This document shows positions 42,446 through 50,417 of a stretch of DNA of 58,060 bases, piece after piece. Numbering within the stretch: the first letter of the stretch is position 1; each line of letters begins with the position of its first letter. The stretch is from contig NZ_FRBC01000023.1 in the NCBI RefSeq assembly GCF_900142515.1, positions 1-58,060 on the forward strand. The letters run 5' to 3'. The position numbers and the translations under genes are program-made. Source of the stretch: Pseudoselenomonas ruminantium. Its GTDB lineage: Bacteria > Bacillota > Negativicutes > Selenomonadales > Selenomonadaceae. Under the pieces are notes generated by a model. It ran no database searches. It worked only from the letters and a program-made list of their open reading frames with translations, and was not told the DNA's origin.

Positions 42446-42651
42446 AGAAAGATATCAAGGAATTTGCGGATATCATAAATATGCCGCGTCCGGAACCGAA
42501 AAGACATCCTCGCATGCCAAAAGAAAAACGGGCTGCACAATTTGCTCCATTTGCCGCCCTTACTGGTTACGAAGAAGTCGTAAAAAAGACAGCACAAAAG
42601 CATGAAGATAGCGTAGCAGTTTGGGAAAGATCTGTTCAAGAAGGGCATTGA
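42436..42651 (+). CDS. YolD-like small protein
   Basis: The 71-residue protein contains RHPRMPKEKRAAQFAPFAALTGYEEVV, the sequence typical of small proteins encoded directly after UvrX-type polymerases. It starts at a GTG at 42436, with GGAGGG 8 bases upstream inside the end of the polymerase gene. It is thought to act with the polymerase, but its mechanism is unknown. Confidence 0.8.
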   Translation: MAIKKDIKEFADIINMPRPEPKRHPRMPKEKRAAQFAPFAALTGYEEVVKKTAQKHEDSVAVWERSVQEGH

Positions 42652-42664
42652 CTTTTAGGCATCA

Positions 42665-42937
42665 ATGCGATACATTAGACCGATGAAAAAGAAGAGTATA
42701 AAATCAAATACTGACCAGGCCAGGCAGCTTAGAGATACCTGGATAACAATAGAAGATGCCATTACTGCTGAGCACAGCTTCCTGTTGCCGTCAGGCGAGA
42801 TAGATGTTACGGTTACGCTTCCCTGGACAAGAGAAGGGTTTCTGGGGATATTAAAGCTATCCTGGGAGCAACAGAAAGAGTTCTGCGAAGGCAATATGCG
42901 CCAATATAGAGTAACAATTGATGGAGACAAAATATGA
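42665..42937 (+). CDS. hypothetical protein
   Basis: A 90-residue frame with a basic start (MRYIRPMKKKSIKSN) and a middle of STLP-like strands (EHSFLLPSGEIDVTVTLPW, FLGILKLSW). No clear family. No good ribosome-binding site precedes the ATG at 42665 or the one at 42683, so it may depend on coupling from the YolD-like gene 13 bases upstream. Its stop overlaps the queT start by 4 bases, which supports it being real. Confidence 0.55.
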   Translation: MRYIRPMKKKSIKSNTDQARQLRDTWITIEDAITAEHSFLLPSGEIDVTVTLPWTREGFLGILKLSWEQQKEFCEGNMRQYRVTIDGDKI

Positions 42938-43422
42938 GAAATAAAATATCGCATCGTCTGCTGGTGCAGGGTGCTGTAATTGCTGCAATCTACGTCGTTC
43001 TGACATTGATATTTGCACCGATATCATTCAGTGAAGTACAGATCAGGATATCGGAAGCATTGACGATTTTACCGATGTTTACGATTGCAGCTGTACCGGG
43101 ACTGACAGTAGGTTGCTTCTTGGCCAACATTTTAGGAGGAGCACCTGTTCCGGATGTTGTATTTGGTACAATGGCTACTTTTATCGGAGCTGTAGGAACC
43201 AGGTTCCTGCGTGACAGAAAGCTATCTGTGGCGGTTATACCTCCGATCGTTTCCAATATGATTATCATTCCCTTGGTGCTTCGTTACGCATACGGTATAC
43301 TGCTGCCAATTCCGCTTATGATATTAGCTGTAGGGATGGGCGAAGTCATATCTTGTGGCGTTCTGGGTCTGATGCTTCATAAAGCCTTGTACAAATACAG
43401 AAAGATGTTTCGGATTGTATGA
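42934..43422 (+). CDS. queT: QueT-type queuosine-precursor ECF transporter S component
   Basis: The 162-residue membrane protein has about five transmembrane segments and the QueT family sequence: GAVIAAIYVVLTLIFAPISF, the conserved EVQIRISEALTILPMF and GLTVGCFLANILGG. It would capture preQ0/preQ1-like precursors and work with a shared ECF energising module, not seen here. No preQ1 riboswitch was found upstream; the gene is coupled to the preceding ORF instead. Confidence 0.88.
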   Translation: MRNKISHRLLVQGAVIAAIYVVLTLIFAPISFSEVQIRISEALTILPMFTIAAVPGLTVGCFLANILGGAPVPDVVFGTMATFIGAVGTRFLRDRKLSVAVIPPIVSNMIIIPLVLRYAYGILLPIPLMILAVGMGEVISCGVLGLMLHKALYKYRKMFRIV

Positions 43423-43574
43423 GTGAAGTGTGACATCTGTATATCAAGGATTAAGATATCAATGATGCAACTAAAAATGATAAATAATTTCTTTCCTCAA
43501 GAAGGGATTAAAATAGTTTCTGTAGAATAGTATCGACATGAAATGATTTATTATATTTTATGGAGGTTATTATA

Positions 43575-43778
43575 ATGGCCAGAAAAGCAAATTATGATGA
43601 AAAGATTTCAGCTCTTGAATTAAAAATCGAAAAAAAGAGAAGTGAAATCAAGGCTTTGAAAGAGCAGCTTGATGAACTCAAGAGCAAAAAAGGGAAAGAA
43701 GATTATCAGGAACTCATGGAATATATGAAGGTCAATGATCTGTCTGCAAGCGAAGTGTTGGAGAAAATCAAACAGTAA
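43575..43778 (+). CDS. small coiled-coil protein
   Basis: The 67-residue product (KISALELKIEKKRSEIKALK, EQLDELKSKKG) has heptad repeats over its first 45 residues, then a short helical end (YQELMEYMKVNDLSASEVLEKI). GGAGG at 43562-43566 is 8 bases from the ATG at 43575. Own transcript, judged by the terminator directly after it. Function unknown; small flexible coiled coils of this type occur in many Firmicutes. Confidence 0.7.
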   Translation: MARKANYDEKISALELKIEKKRSEIKALKEQLDELKSKKGKEDYQELMEYMKVNDLSASEVLEKIKQ

Positions 43779-43820
43779 TAACTAAGAGGGTCTGCTTAAC
43801 GTAGAACCCTCTTAGTTATT
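43777..43820. terminator. bidirectional terminator
   Basis: AATAACTAAGAGGGT and ACCCTCTTAGTTATT (15-bp perfect arms, 43777-43791 and 43806-43820). Begins at the stop codon of the coiled-coil gene. Confidence 0.88.
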
Positions 43821-43872
43821 GGAAATAAAGAGAAAGAACCTTTTCATAAAATCTGGGATGGACGCAGTCTTT

Positions 43873-44865
43873 TTAAACCTTGATTTTGGGAGCCAGTTTG
43901 GAAGTATAACGCTTGCTCATACGCTCCTGCACATGAGCATATCTGGCCGTTACCTTTGGGTCGTTATGGCGTAAAGTTTCCTGAACTACGCGCAGGTCTT
44001 TTGTCTTCTGGTACAGATTGGTGCCACAGCTATGCCGGAATACATGACAGCTATAACCTTTGACTTTCAGGTTGCAGGATTCTAAAGCCCGGTTCATTAC
44101 AAAACGAACGCCGTTGCGTGAGATCCGGGTGTTGCCATGGTTATAGTCATTTACAATCGTAGGCGTGAAGCCATGTTCTGGAATTACTGGAGGCCGGGCA
44201 TCCAGATAAGCTTCCAGAATGTTGAACGTTTCTTCGCAAGGATAAATGATGCCATCGTGTCCTTTACCATGCACATAAATAGACATACTATCCCAGCGAA
44301 CATCTTCATCATTCATGCGTGTGACTTCAACATTACGCATGCCTTCGACGCCCATCAGCATGACGATAAGCGTATTCCGATATCGTATGAACTTGTCTTC
44401 TTCGGCAGCAAAGGCATTAATGACCGCCTGCACTTGCTCAGGACTGTAATAGCGGAAATGCTCATCCATTGTCTGAGCTACGCCAAGAGAGATATCCGCA
44501 CAAGGGTTTACCTTGATGAAGTTTAGTTTCTTAGCCACACGGAAGAATATCCGGACACCGGTCAATCTCGTAGCAATAGTATTTTGCTGCAGGCCGCGAG
44601 AAACAAGCGTATGAAAATATATGCGCATCTGATGTTCATGAGCTGCCAGTGGCGGATAATTTCGTTCAACGCACCAATTGATAAACATATCGATAGAGGC
44701 TTTGTATGTGTTCAGCGTATCCATGGATGGACGGCCTCGGCCGATATACATAGGAATAAACTCCATGTAGTGAGCCACATAATATTCAGGTGTGATCGCA
44801 CTGGTATCCAGAGATAAGGCCAGCGAAGATTCATCCTGTAATGTTGCAATCGAATTGTCTGCCAT
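43873..44865 (-). CDS. tyrosine recombinase / integrase
   Basis: The 330-residue protein has an N-terminal SAM-like core-binding domain (TLNTYKASIDMFINWCVERN) and the catalytic domain with R177 (GMRNVEV), H274-x2-R277-H278 (CHVFRHSCGTNLYQKT), H300 (LRHNDPKVTARYAHV) and nucleophile Y309. All catalytic residues are present, so it should be active. No phage or conjugation genes lie beside it. Repeats that may be its binding sites lie just upstream (44921-45008). Confidence 0.9.
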   Translation of the reverse strand: MADNSIATLQDESSLALSLDTSAITPEYYVAHYMEFIPMYIGRGRPSMDTLNTYKASIDMFINWCVERNYPPLAAHEHQMRIYFHTLVSRGLQQNTIATRLTGVRIFFRVAKKLNFIKVNPCADISLGVAQTMDEHFRYYSPEQVQAVINAFAAEEDKFIRYRNTLIVMLMGVEGMRNVEVTRMNDEDVRWDSMSIYVHGKGHDGIIYPCEETFNILEAYLDARPPVIPEHGFTPTIVNDYNHGNTRISRNGVRFVMNRALESCNLKVKGYSCHVFRHSCGTNLYQKTKDLRVVQETLRHNDPKVTARYAHVQERMSKRYTSKLAPKIKV

Positions 44866-44926
44866 GGTGAACCGCCTCCTTCTTTAGTTAGAATTCTATC
44901 ACGTTGAGGAGGGGTGTGCAACCGTG

Positions 44927-45008
44927 CAACTGTGTATATAGCCGTTGGCAATTTTTAGCAGGTCTTATCCACAAATCAACTGTGCATATCTGCAAATATA
45001 CACAGTTG
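44927..45008. repeat. repeat cluster and DnaA box upstream of the recombinase
   Basis: CAACTGTGTATA occurs at 44927-44938, CAACTGTGCATA at 44977-44988 and the inverted TATACACAGTTG at 44997-45008. The last two form a 32-bp inverted repeat with an 8-base centre, the size of a tyrosine-recombinase core site. A consensus DnaA box TTATCCACA lies at 44965-44973. Candidate attachment/crossover site or a replication-origin remnant. Confidence 0.5.
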
Positions 45009-45207
45009 AAAATCCGTGACCAGAATAAATAAGCAAAAAGCACAGGCAATCATAGATGCTGTCTGTAAAAACCTTCATTGACTTATAAAGGTATTGTTAG
45101 TTTTGCAAACTAATTAAAAAACGACCTCGTAGAATCGCTTATAAGGCATGTTTACGAAGTCATTAATAAAACTATATGTTTTTTAACAAAGCACGCTCCA
45201 CGAGAAC
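45009..45207. other. gene-free stretch
   Basis: AT-rich, no ORF with a ribosome-binding site on either strand. One imperfect inverted repeat (GACCTCGTA near 45124 with TACGAAGTC near 45154) could form a hairpin. Nothing else recognised. Confidence 0.5.
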
Positions 45208-45268
45208 GACAGCCCGCTTAAATCGAATTGTACTATTTGGGGGTACAATTCGATTTAAGCGGGCTGTC
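45208..45268. repeat. perfect 26-bp inverted repeat
   Basis: Arms at 45208-45233 and 45243-45268 are perfectly complementary with a 9-base loop TATTTGGGG. It is longer than ordinary terminators and has no adjacent T-run. See the findings. Confidence 0.85.
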
Positions 45269-45291
45269 TGTATTATAGATTGAATAAAATT

Positions 45292-45330
45292 AAGTCCCTG
45301 AGAACCATCAAAAGTTCTCAGGGACTTTTT
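45292..45330. terminator. bidirectional terminator
   Basis: AAGTCCCTGAGAAC (45292-45305) and GTTCTCAGGGACTT (45314-45327) with TTTTT after. It would end minus-strand transcripts of the glutathione peroxidase remnant from the right. Confidence 0.85.
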
Positions 45331-45428
45331 CAGTTGCCTCGTTTTTCAGTCTCTCCTTTTTTGGAGTTAACGAATGAAGTGAGTCGGTGTCCAGGGCTCG
45401 TATCGCTTTGTTGCCCTGCGGTCTTTGA

Positions 45429-45785
45429 TTATAAACAATTCTGTATGCTAGCCTCTAAATCCTTCATCGAATCCGTTGGCTCAAAACGTTTTATTACATT
45501 CCCCTGGCGGTCTACCAGGAATTTGGTGAAATTCCATTTTATATCGGAATTTTTCTTGTAGTTCCAATCCCGCTTCCTCAGAAGCAAACTCATGGCAGTT
45601 GCCTTCAGCCCATTGCCAAAGCCTTTGAATTTCTGCTGGGCTTTCAGATAGGTGTACAAAGGCAACTCATTTTCGCCATTGACATCAGCTTTCTTCATCC
45701 TGCGGAATCTGGTTTTGTACTTCAACGAGCAAAACTGCTGTATGCCCGAATCATCTTCCGGGGCCTGTTCCATAAACTGATTGCA
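45429..45785 (-). pseudogene. glutathione peroxidase, N-terminally truncated
   Basis: From CNQFMEQAPEDDSGIQQFC to the end ([22 protein letters not shown]) the sequence matches glutathione peroxidases. The first half with the catalytic Cys (in the intact gene at 50418, NTASKCGF) is missing. The homology starts inside the 3' end of yaiI, in a different frame, so a deletion has joined the two genes. The remaining Trp-Asn part alone cannot be active. Confidence 0.8.
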
Positions 45786-46221
45786 GTATCGTAAGCAATC
45801 TCTCCAGCTTATCCTTGAAGTGCAGATTCTCTTCCTCTGAGCGTTTTCGCGGTCCTTTCAGATGATGCTTGCCTGATGCCCGACGGGCCTTCTTGGCAAG
45901 GTGGCGCTCCATCAGCAGCCGCTCGATGTTTTCATTGGTATATTGCCAACCATTCTGGTGCATTGCGTAAGCCTGTTTGCCCAGAGCCATAGCCGCTACG
46001 CCGTAGTCCTGCGTAATGACCAAATCACCTGCCTGGCAGAGATTAACCAAAGCAAAATCCACTGCATCCGTTCCGGCCTCAATTACCCTGACCTCACTGT
46101 AATCAGATCGCAATATATGATTGGTATCGCAAAGCAGCGTGACCGGCACACTGTATTTATTTGCTACTTCTTCCGTCTGCCGCACTACCGGGCAGGCATC
46201 TGCATCAACAAAAATTCTCAT
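45751..46221 (-). CDS. YaiI/YqxD family protein (PIN-like fold)
   Basis: The 156-residue protein starts MRIFVDADACPVVRQ and continues TLLCDTNHIL, GTDAVDFALVNLCQAGDLVITQDYGVAAMAL and NENIERLLMERHLAKKARRASG, the UPF0178 family with a PIN/NYN-like nuclease fold of unproven function. Its last 9 or so residues (SVYGTGPGR) are encoded by the glutathione peroxidase remnant read in another frame, so its natural C-terminus has been replaced. Confidence 0.88.
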   Translation of the reverse strand: MRIFVDADACPVVRQTEEVANKYSVPVTLLCDTNHILRSDYSEVRVIEAGTDAVDFALVNLCQAGDLVITQDYGVAAMALGKQAYAMHQNGWQYTNENIERLLMERHLAKKARRASGKHHLKGPRKRSEEENLHFKDKLERLLTILQSVYGTGPGR

Positions 46222-46502
46222 ATTCCGACTCCAGTAAATCTTCCATACGACAACACACAGCCTTGTTCATTTTTTGCAAGGTAATCATGGTCGTTTAATG
46301 ATACATTATACCATGTATTATACATAATATGTACTTTGATTTTAGATTTTTAACATATGACTATCCGTATTTCCCCAACATTTTATCCACTACCATACTA
46401 TCTTTCGATTTGATACCGCTTCGCCCTCAATAATACAGCGCTTATCACTTTTGGGCGTATTGAGCAGGTATATGACAAAATGATAAAAACTGATCATCTT
46501 CT
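46222..46502. other. gene-free AT-rich stretch
   Basis: No ORF, RNA gene or strong hairpin recognised between the yaiI start and the iorA promoter. It presumably holds the yaiI promoter (TATAATG-like boxes near 46300 on the minus strand). Confidence 0.4.
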
Positions 46503-46531
46503 TTGACATGCTTTCTTTGCAATGTTATACT
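46503..46531 (+). promoter_or_regulatory. putative promoter of the iorA-iorB-paaK operon
   Basis: TTGACA at 46503-46508 and TATACT at 46526-46531 with a 17-base spacer. The leader to the iorA start would be about 157 nt. Confidence 0.65.
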
Positions 46532-46567
46532 GAAAACAATTAATATTTACCACGCAGATAAACATTT

Positions 46568-46606
46568 ACATTTTATGCATACAGCATGCATAAATGTTTT
46601 TATTTT
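46568..46606 (+). terminator. leader terminator / attenuator before iorA
   Basis: ACATTTTATGCAT (46568-46580) pairs with ATGCATAAATGT (46586-46597) with one bulged base, followed by TTTTATTTT. It lies between the promoter and the gene, with no upstream plus-strand gene to terminate. Confidence 0.65.
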
Positions 46607-46694
46607 GTTAACCAACTCCGTATGCTGTTATATAAATGGAAGATGGTATTTTCTGTAATATGTGAATAATGAAGTGTTTTAGGAGAGAAGCATC

Positions 46695-48512
46695 ATGCAT
46701 AGCGAATTCCTGATGGGCAACGAGGCGATTGCCCTCGGTGCACTGGCGGCCGGTGTCAATCTGGCGGCAGGTTATCCGGGGACACCCTCGACAGAGATTC
46801 TTGAGACCATTGCCAAGCGCGGTTCGGCGGATATTCATGTGGAATGGTCAATCAACGAAAAGGCAGGGCTCGAAGTGGCGGCCGGAGCAGCGTACAGCGG
46901 CGCCCGCGCCCTTGTAACGATGAAACAGGTAGGACTCAACGTGGCGGCCGATCCTTTGATGAGCCTTGAATATATCGGTGTCAAAGGTGGCCTGGTCATT
47001 GTCGTTGCCGATGACCCGGGGCCGATTTCCTCGCAGACGGAGCAGGATACGCGGACATTCGGCATGTTTTCCAAGGTGCCCGTATTTGACCCGTCAACGG
47101 TGGCCGAGGCTTATGCGATGGTACAAGAGGCCTTTGCCTTCTCGGAAAAATATCACACGCCGGTATTCTTGCGCCCGACAACGCGCATCGATCATGCCTA
47201 CGAGGCCATCGAGGTCAGGGATGAGGCCGAATATGAGCAGCATGACTACGAGGGCTTTGTCAAGGATTCCTCAAAATGGGTCATCTTCCCGAAACTTTCC
47301 GTACGCAGCCATGCGGCCATCGAGGCACGCAATGCTGAACTCAGCAAGGTGCTTTCGGAATATCCGCGCAATAAGATACTGCCGGGCGCAGAACAACTTG
47401 GCCAGCTGCGCAAGGGCATTGCGACGCATGGGGTCAGCAGCATGTACACGCGTGACAACCTGGCACAGGATGATCATCTCCCCGTGCTGCATGTAGCGAC
47501 TCCCTTCCCTTTTCCCGAGGAGCTCGCAGTCCGGTTCCTGCAGGGGCTTGATGAAGTCCTCTGCATCGAGGAGCTCGACCCCGTCATCGAACGGGCCCTG
47601 CTGACCGTCTGCGGCAAATACCATCTGCCGACGGTGATTCGCGGCAAGCTGACCGGCGATGTCCAGAAGGCCGGCGAAAATACAGTCGAATCCGTTGGTC
47701 GGGCGATAAGCGCATTCCTGGGCCAGCCTCAGCCGGATGAGCCGGCAGAAAAAACACCTGCTCTTCCGGTACGGCCGCCGGTACTTTGTGCAGGCTGTCC
47801 GCACCGCGCTTCCTTCGTGGCCGTAAAAGAGGCCATGCGCGGGCAGAAGACCATCTACTGCGGTGACATCGGCTGCTATACACTGGGCAATGCGGCCCCG
47901 CTGGACATGTGCGATACCTGCCTGTGCATGGGCGCCGGCATCAATATCGCACAGGGCGTCTACCATATGGACCCGCAGACGAAATGCTTTGCCTTTGTCG
48001 GCGACTCGACATTCTTTGCCGCCGGCATCACGGGGACGGTCAACGCGTTCTACAATCAGGCCGATATGACGCTGGTCGTGCTCGATAACTCAACGACGGC
48101 CATGACCGGTCATCAGCCGCATTCGGGTACAGGCAGGACAATCCGCGGCGAGGTCGTGCAGGCCGTAAGCATCGAAAAGGTACTGCGTGCCATTGGCCTT
48201 TCAGTCGTGGAGACCGTAAATCCCCTCGACCACGCCGAAGCTGTGGCAACGGTCAAGCGCGTGGCGGCAGAACCGGGTGTCAAGGCGATCATCTTCAAGT
48301 CGCCCTGCGTCGTGCTGGCCAAACCAGCGGCACGTTCACAGGTCAATGCCGAAACGTGCATCGGCTGCCAGAAATGCATCCGTTCACTGGGATGCCCGGC
48401 ACTGGTCATGCAGGAAGGCAAGGCCTTCATCGATGAGACGCTCTGCACAGGCTGCACGCTTTGCGAGAGCATCTGCCCGGTCGGAGCGATAGCAGGAGGC
48501 GAGAAATTATGA
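46695..48512 (+). CDS. iorA: indolepyruvate:ferredoxin oxidoreductase, alpha subunit
   Basis: The 605-residue protein has the N-terminal pyruvate-ferredoxin-oxidoreductase-type domain (GNEAIALGALAAGVNLAAGYPGTPSTEI), a thiamine-diphosphate domain (CAGCPHRASF, GDIGCYTLGNAAPLDMCDTCLCMG, GDSTFFAAGITGTVNAFYNQAD) and two C-terminal 4Fe-4S motifs (CIGCQKCIRSLGCPA and CTGCTLCESICPVGA). It oxidatively decarboxylates aryl pyruvates from aromatic amino acids to aryl-acetyl-CoA, reducing ferredoxin. The TTTTAGGAGAG at 46677-46687 before its ATG complements the candidate sRNAs. Confidence 0.95.
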   Translation: MHSEFLMGNEAIALGALAAGVNLAAGYPGTPSTEILETIAKRGSADIHVEWSINEKAGLEVAAGAAYSGARALVTMKQVGLNVAADPLMSLEYIGVKGGLVIVVADDPGPISSQTEQDTRTFGMFSKVPVFDPSTVAEAYAMVQEAFAFSEKYHTPVFLRPTTRIDHAYEAIEVRDEAEYEQHDYEGFVKDSSKWVIFPKLSVRSHAAIEARNAELSKVLSEYPRNKILPGAEQLGQLRKGIATHGVSSMYTRDNLAQDDHLPVLHVATPFPFPEELAVRFLQGLDEVLCIEELDPVIERALLTVCGKYHLPTVIRGKLTGDVQKAGENTVESVGRAISAFLGQPQPDEPAEKTPALPVRPPVLCAGCPHRASFVAVKEAMRGQKTIYCGDIGCYTLGNAAPLDMCDTCLCMGAGINIAQGVYHMDPQTKCFAFVGDSTFFAAGITGTVNAFYNQADMTLVVLDNSTTAMTGHQPHSGTGRTIRGEVVQAVSIEKVLRAIGLSVVETVNPLDHAEAVATVKRVAAEPGVKAIIFKSPCVVLAKPAARSQVNAETCIGCQKCIRSLGCPALVMQEGKAFIDETLCTGCTLCESICPVGAIAGGEKL

Positions 48513-49081
48513 GTACAGACATCATTCTCTGCGGCGTCGGCGGTCAGGGGACGATTCTCGCGTCCAAGCTGATTGCCGCCGCGGCCATGAAAAAGAATAT
48601 CCCCGTCAAGACAGCCGAGACCATCGGCATGGCCCAGCGCGGTGGCAGCGTGTTCAGCCATCTGCGGCTCGGAACCGGCGAGGGATCGCCGCTCATCGGC
48701 AAGAAAAGAACCGACCTCATCATTGCTTTCGAACCGGCTGAGGCCGTACGGCAGATGCCTTTCCTCAAAGAAGGAGGCAGTGTTGTCGTCAGCAGCCATC
48801 CCATCCTGCCCGTCAGTGCCATGATTGGCGATTCGGCTTATGATGTGGAAGGCATCATGGACTACCTGCGCCATAAGGTCGACAGGCTGACAGTGGTTGA
48901 CAGTGATGCAGCGGCCAGGGAACTCGGCTCGATGAAGGTGCTCAATGTCGTCCTGCTCGGTGCAGCGGTACGCAGTGGCGCACTGGGGCTTTCCGAACAG
49001 GATATCCTTGCAGCCATCCACGAACGTGTCCCCGCCAGATTCCATGAACTCAATGAAAAGGCACTGGCCTTTGCCCGCTGA
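48509..49081 (+). CDS. iorB: indolepyruvate:ferredoxin oxidoreductase, beta subunit
   Basis: The 190-residue protein begins IILCGVGGQGTILASKLIAAAAMKK and contains ETIGMAQRGGSVFSHLRLG, hallmarks of the gamma-type domain forming IorB. With IorA it makes the complete enzyme. Its ATG overlaps the iorA stop (ATGA), with AGGAGG upstream at 48493-48498; a longer frame from 48461 would start inside iorA and is rejected. Confidence 0.95.
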   Translation: MSTDIILCGVGGQGTILASKLIAAAAMKKNIPVKTAETIGMAQRGGSVFSHLRLGTGEGSPLIGKKRTDLIIAFEPAEAVRQMPFLKEGGSVVVSSHPILPVSAMIGDSAYDVEGIMDYLRHKVDRLTVVDSDAAARELGSMKVLNVVLLGAAVRSGALGLSEQDILAAIHERVPARFHELNEKALAFAR

Positions 49082-49103
49082 TATAGATATTGGAGGAGAA
49101 CCT

Positions 49104-50339
49104 ATGCAGATCAATGAACAGCAGCTCAATATGGTAAACCGGCAGGTTGAGCGCCTGCTGGAGGCAAACAACTTCTATGGCCAGCGCCTGCGCGAGGCCG
49201 GCATCGAAAAGGTAGAGACCAAAGAAGACTTCCTGAACCTGCCGTTCTCGGAAAAACAGGATTTGCGCGATGCCTATCCACTCGGGCTCATGGCCGTGCC
49301 GGAAAGCCAGATTGTCCGCATCCATTCATCTTCGGGCACGACGGGCACGCCGGTCATCATTCCCTATACGGCCAAGGACGTCGATGACTGGGCCGAAATG
49401 TTCAGGCGCTGCTATGAATTCGCCGGCATCACGAACAAAGACCGCATCCAGATCACGCCAGGCTACGGTCTCTGGACGGCGGGCATCGGCTTCCAGAACG
49501 GTGCCGAAAAACTCGGCGCGATGGTCGTGCCCATGGGGCCGGGCAATACGGATAAGCAGCTGCAGTTCATGATGGATATGAAGAGCACCGTGCTCACAGC
49601 AACTTCCTCCTACGCCTTGCTGCTGGCCGAGGAAATCGGAAAGCGCGGCATCAAGGACAAGATCCATCTGAAGAAAGGTGTCATCGGCTCCGAGCGCTGG
49701 AGTGCGAAGATGCGCGAGCGCATCGCCAAGGAACTGGGCATTGAGCTTTACGATATCTACGGCCTGACGGAAATCTACGGGCCGGGCATCGGCATCAGCT
49801 GCGCGCATAATACGGGCATGCATTACTGGGATGATTTCATCTATCTGGAAATCATCGACCCCGAGACGGGCGAGAACCTGCCGGATGGCGAATACGGCGA
49901 AATCGTCATCACGACGCTGGTCAAGGAAGGCGCGCCGCTGATTCGGTTCCGCACCCATGACATCTCACGCATCGTGCCGGGCGATTGCCCCTGTGGCAGC
50001 CGTTTCCCGCGCATCGATACGCTGGTTGGCCGCAGTGATGATATGGTCAAGATCAAGGGTGTCAACGTGTTCCCGAAACAGATTGAGGAAGTCCTGCATA
50101 CCTTCCCCGAGCTGTCCAGTGAATACCAGATCCGCATCTCCCATCTCGACGGCAAGGATACCATGCGCATCTACATCGAGACGAATGGCTCGGTCAACTT
50201 CCAGCAGATGGCCGAAAAAGTCGCCCAGAAAGTCAAGAGCCGCATCGGCTTCACCCCCATCGTCAAGGTCGTAGAACTCGGCCTGCTGCCGCGCAGTGAA
50301 AAGAAAACCAAGCGCGTCATTGACGAACGGTTTGACTGA
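49104..50339 (+). CDS. paaK: phenylacetate-CoA ligase
   Basis: The 411-residue adenylate-forming enzyme has the P-loop-like SSSGTTGTP at 75-83, GYGLWTAGIGFQNGAEKLGA, DIYGLTEIYGPG, a RFRTHDISRI segment with CPCGSRFPRID, and the C-terminal KGVNVFPKQIEEVL / RSEKKTKRV. It activates arylacetates with ATP and CoA, or runs in reverse to gain ATP from the aryl-acetyl-CoA made by IorAB. The order iorA-iorB-paaK fits aromatic amino acid fermentation. GGAGGAGA precedes the ATG at 49104. Confidence 0.93.
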   Translation: MQINEQQLNMVNRQVERLLEANNFYGQRLREAGIEKVETKEDFLNLPFSEKQDLRDAYPLGLMAVPESQIVRIHSSSGTTGTPVIIPYTAKDVDDWAEMFRRCYEFAGITNKDRIQITPGYGLWTAGIGFQNGAEKLGAMVVPMGPGNTDKQLQFMMDMKSTVLTATSSYALLLAEEIGKRGIKDKIHLKKGVIGSERWSAKMRERIAKELGIELYDIYGLTEIYGPGIGISCAHNTGMHYWDDFIYLEIIDPETGENLPDGEYGEIVITTLVKEGAPLIRFRTHDISRIVPGDCPCGSRFPRIDTLVGRSDDMVKIKGVNVFPKQIEEVLHTFPELSSEYQIRISHLDGKDTMRIYIETNGSVNFQQMAEKVAQKVKSRIGFTPIVKVVELGLLPRSEKKTKRVIDERFD

Positions 50340-50356
50340 AATCTATATGCATAACA

Positions 50357-50396
50357 AGAAAACACCATGGCTGAGGGATATCGGCCATGGTGTTTT
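50357..50396. terminator. bidirectional terminator
   Basis: AAAACACCATGG and CCATGGTGTTTT pair (arms 50359-50370 and 50384-50395) followed by TTTGC. Between the convergent paaK and glutathione peroxidase genes. Confidence 0.88.
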
Positions 50397-50417
50397 TGCT
50401 TGCAGTTATTCGTTTTT

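Noticed and set aside
42651-42934. Possible preQ1 riboswitch before queT
   Set aside because: The queT start overlaps the preceding ORF by 4 bases and no preQ1 aptamer-like hairpin with its A-rich tail is present.
44866-45428. tRNA gene serving as integration target of the recombinase
   Set aside because: No sequence folding into a cloverleaf with a TTCGA-type T loop was found in this stretch.
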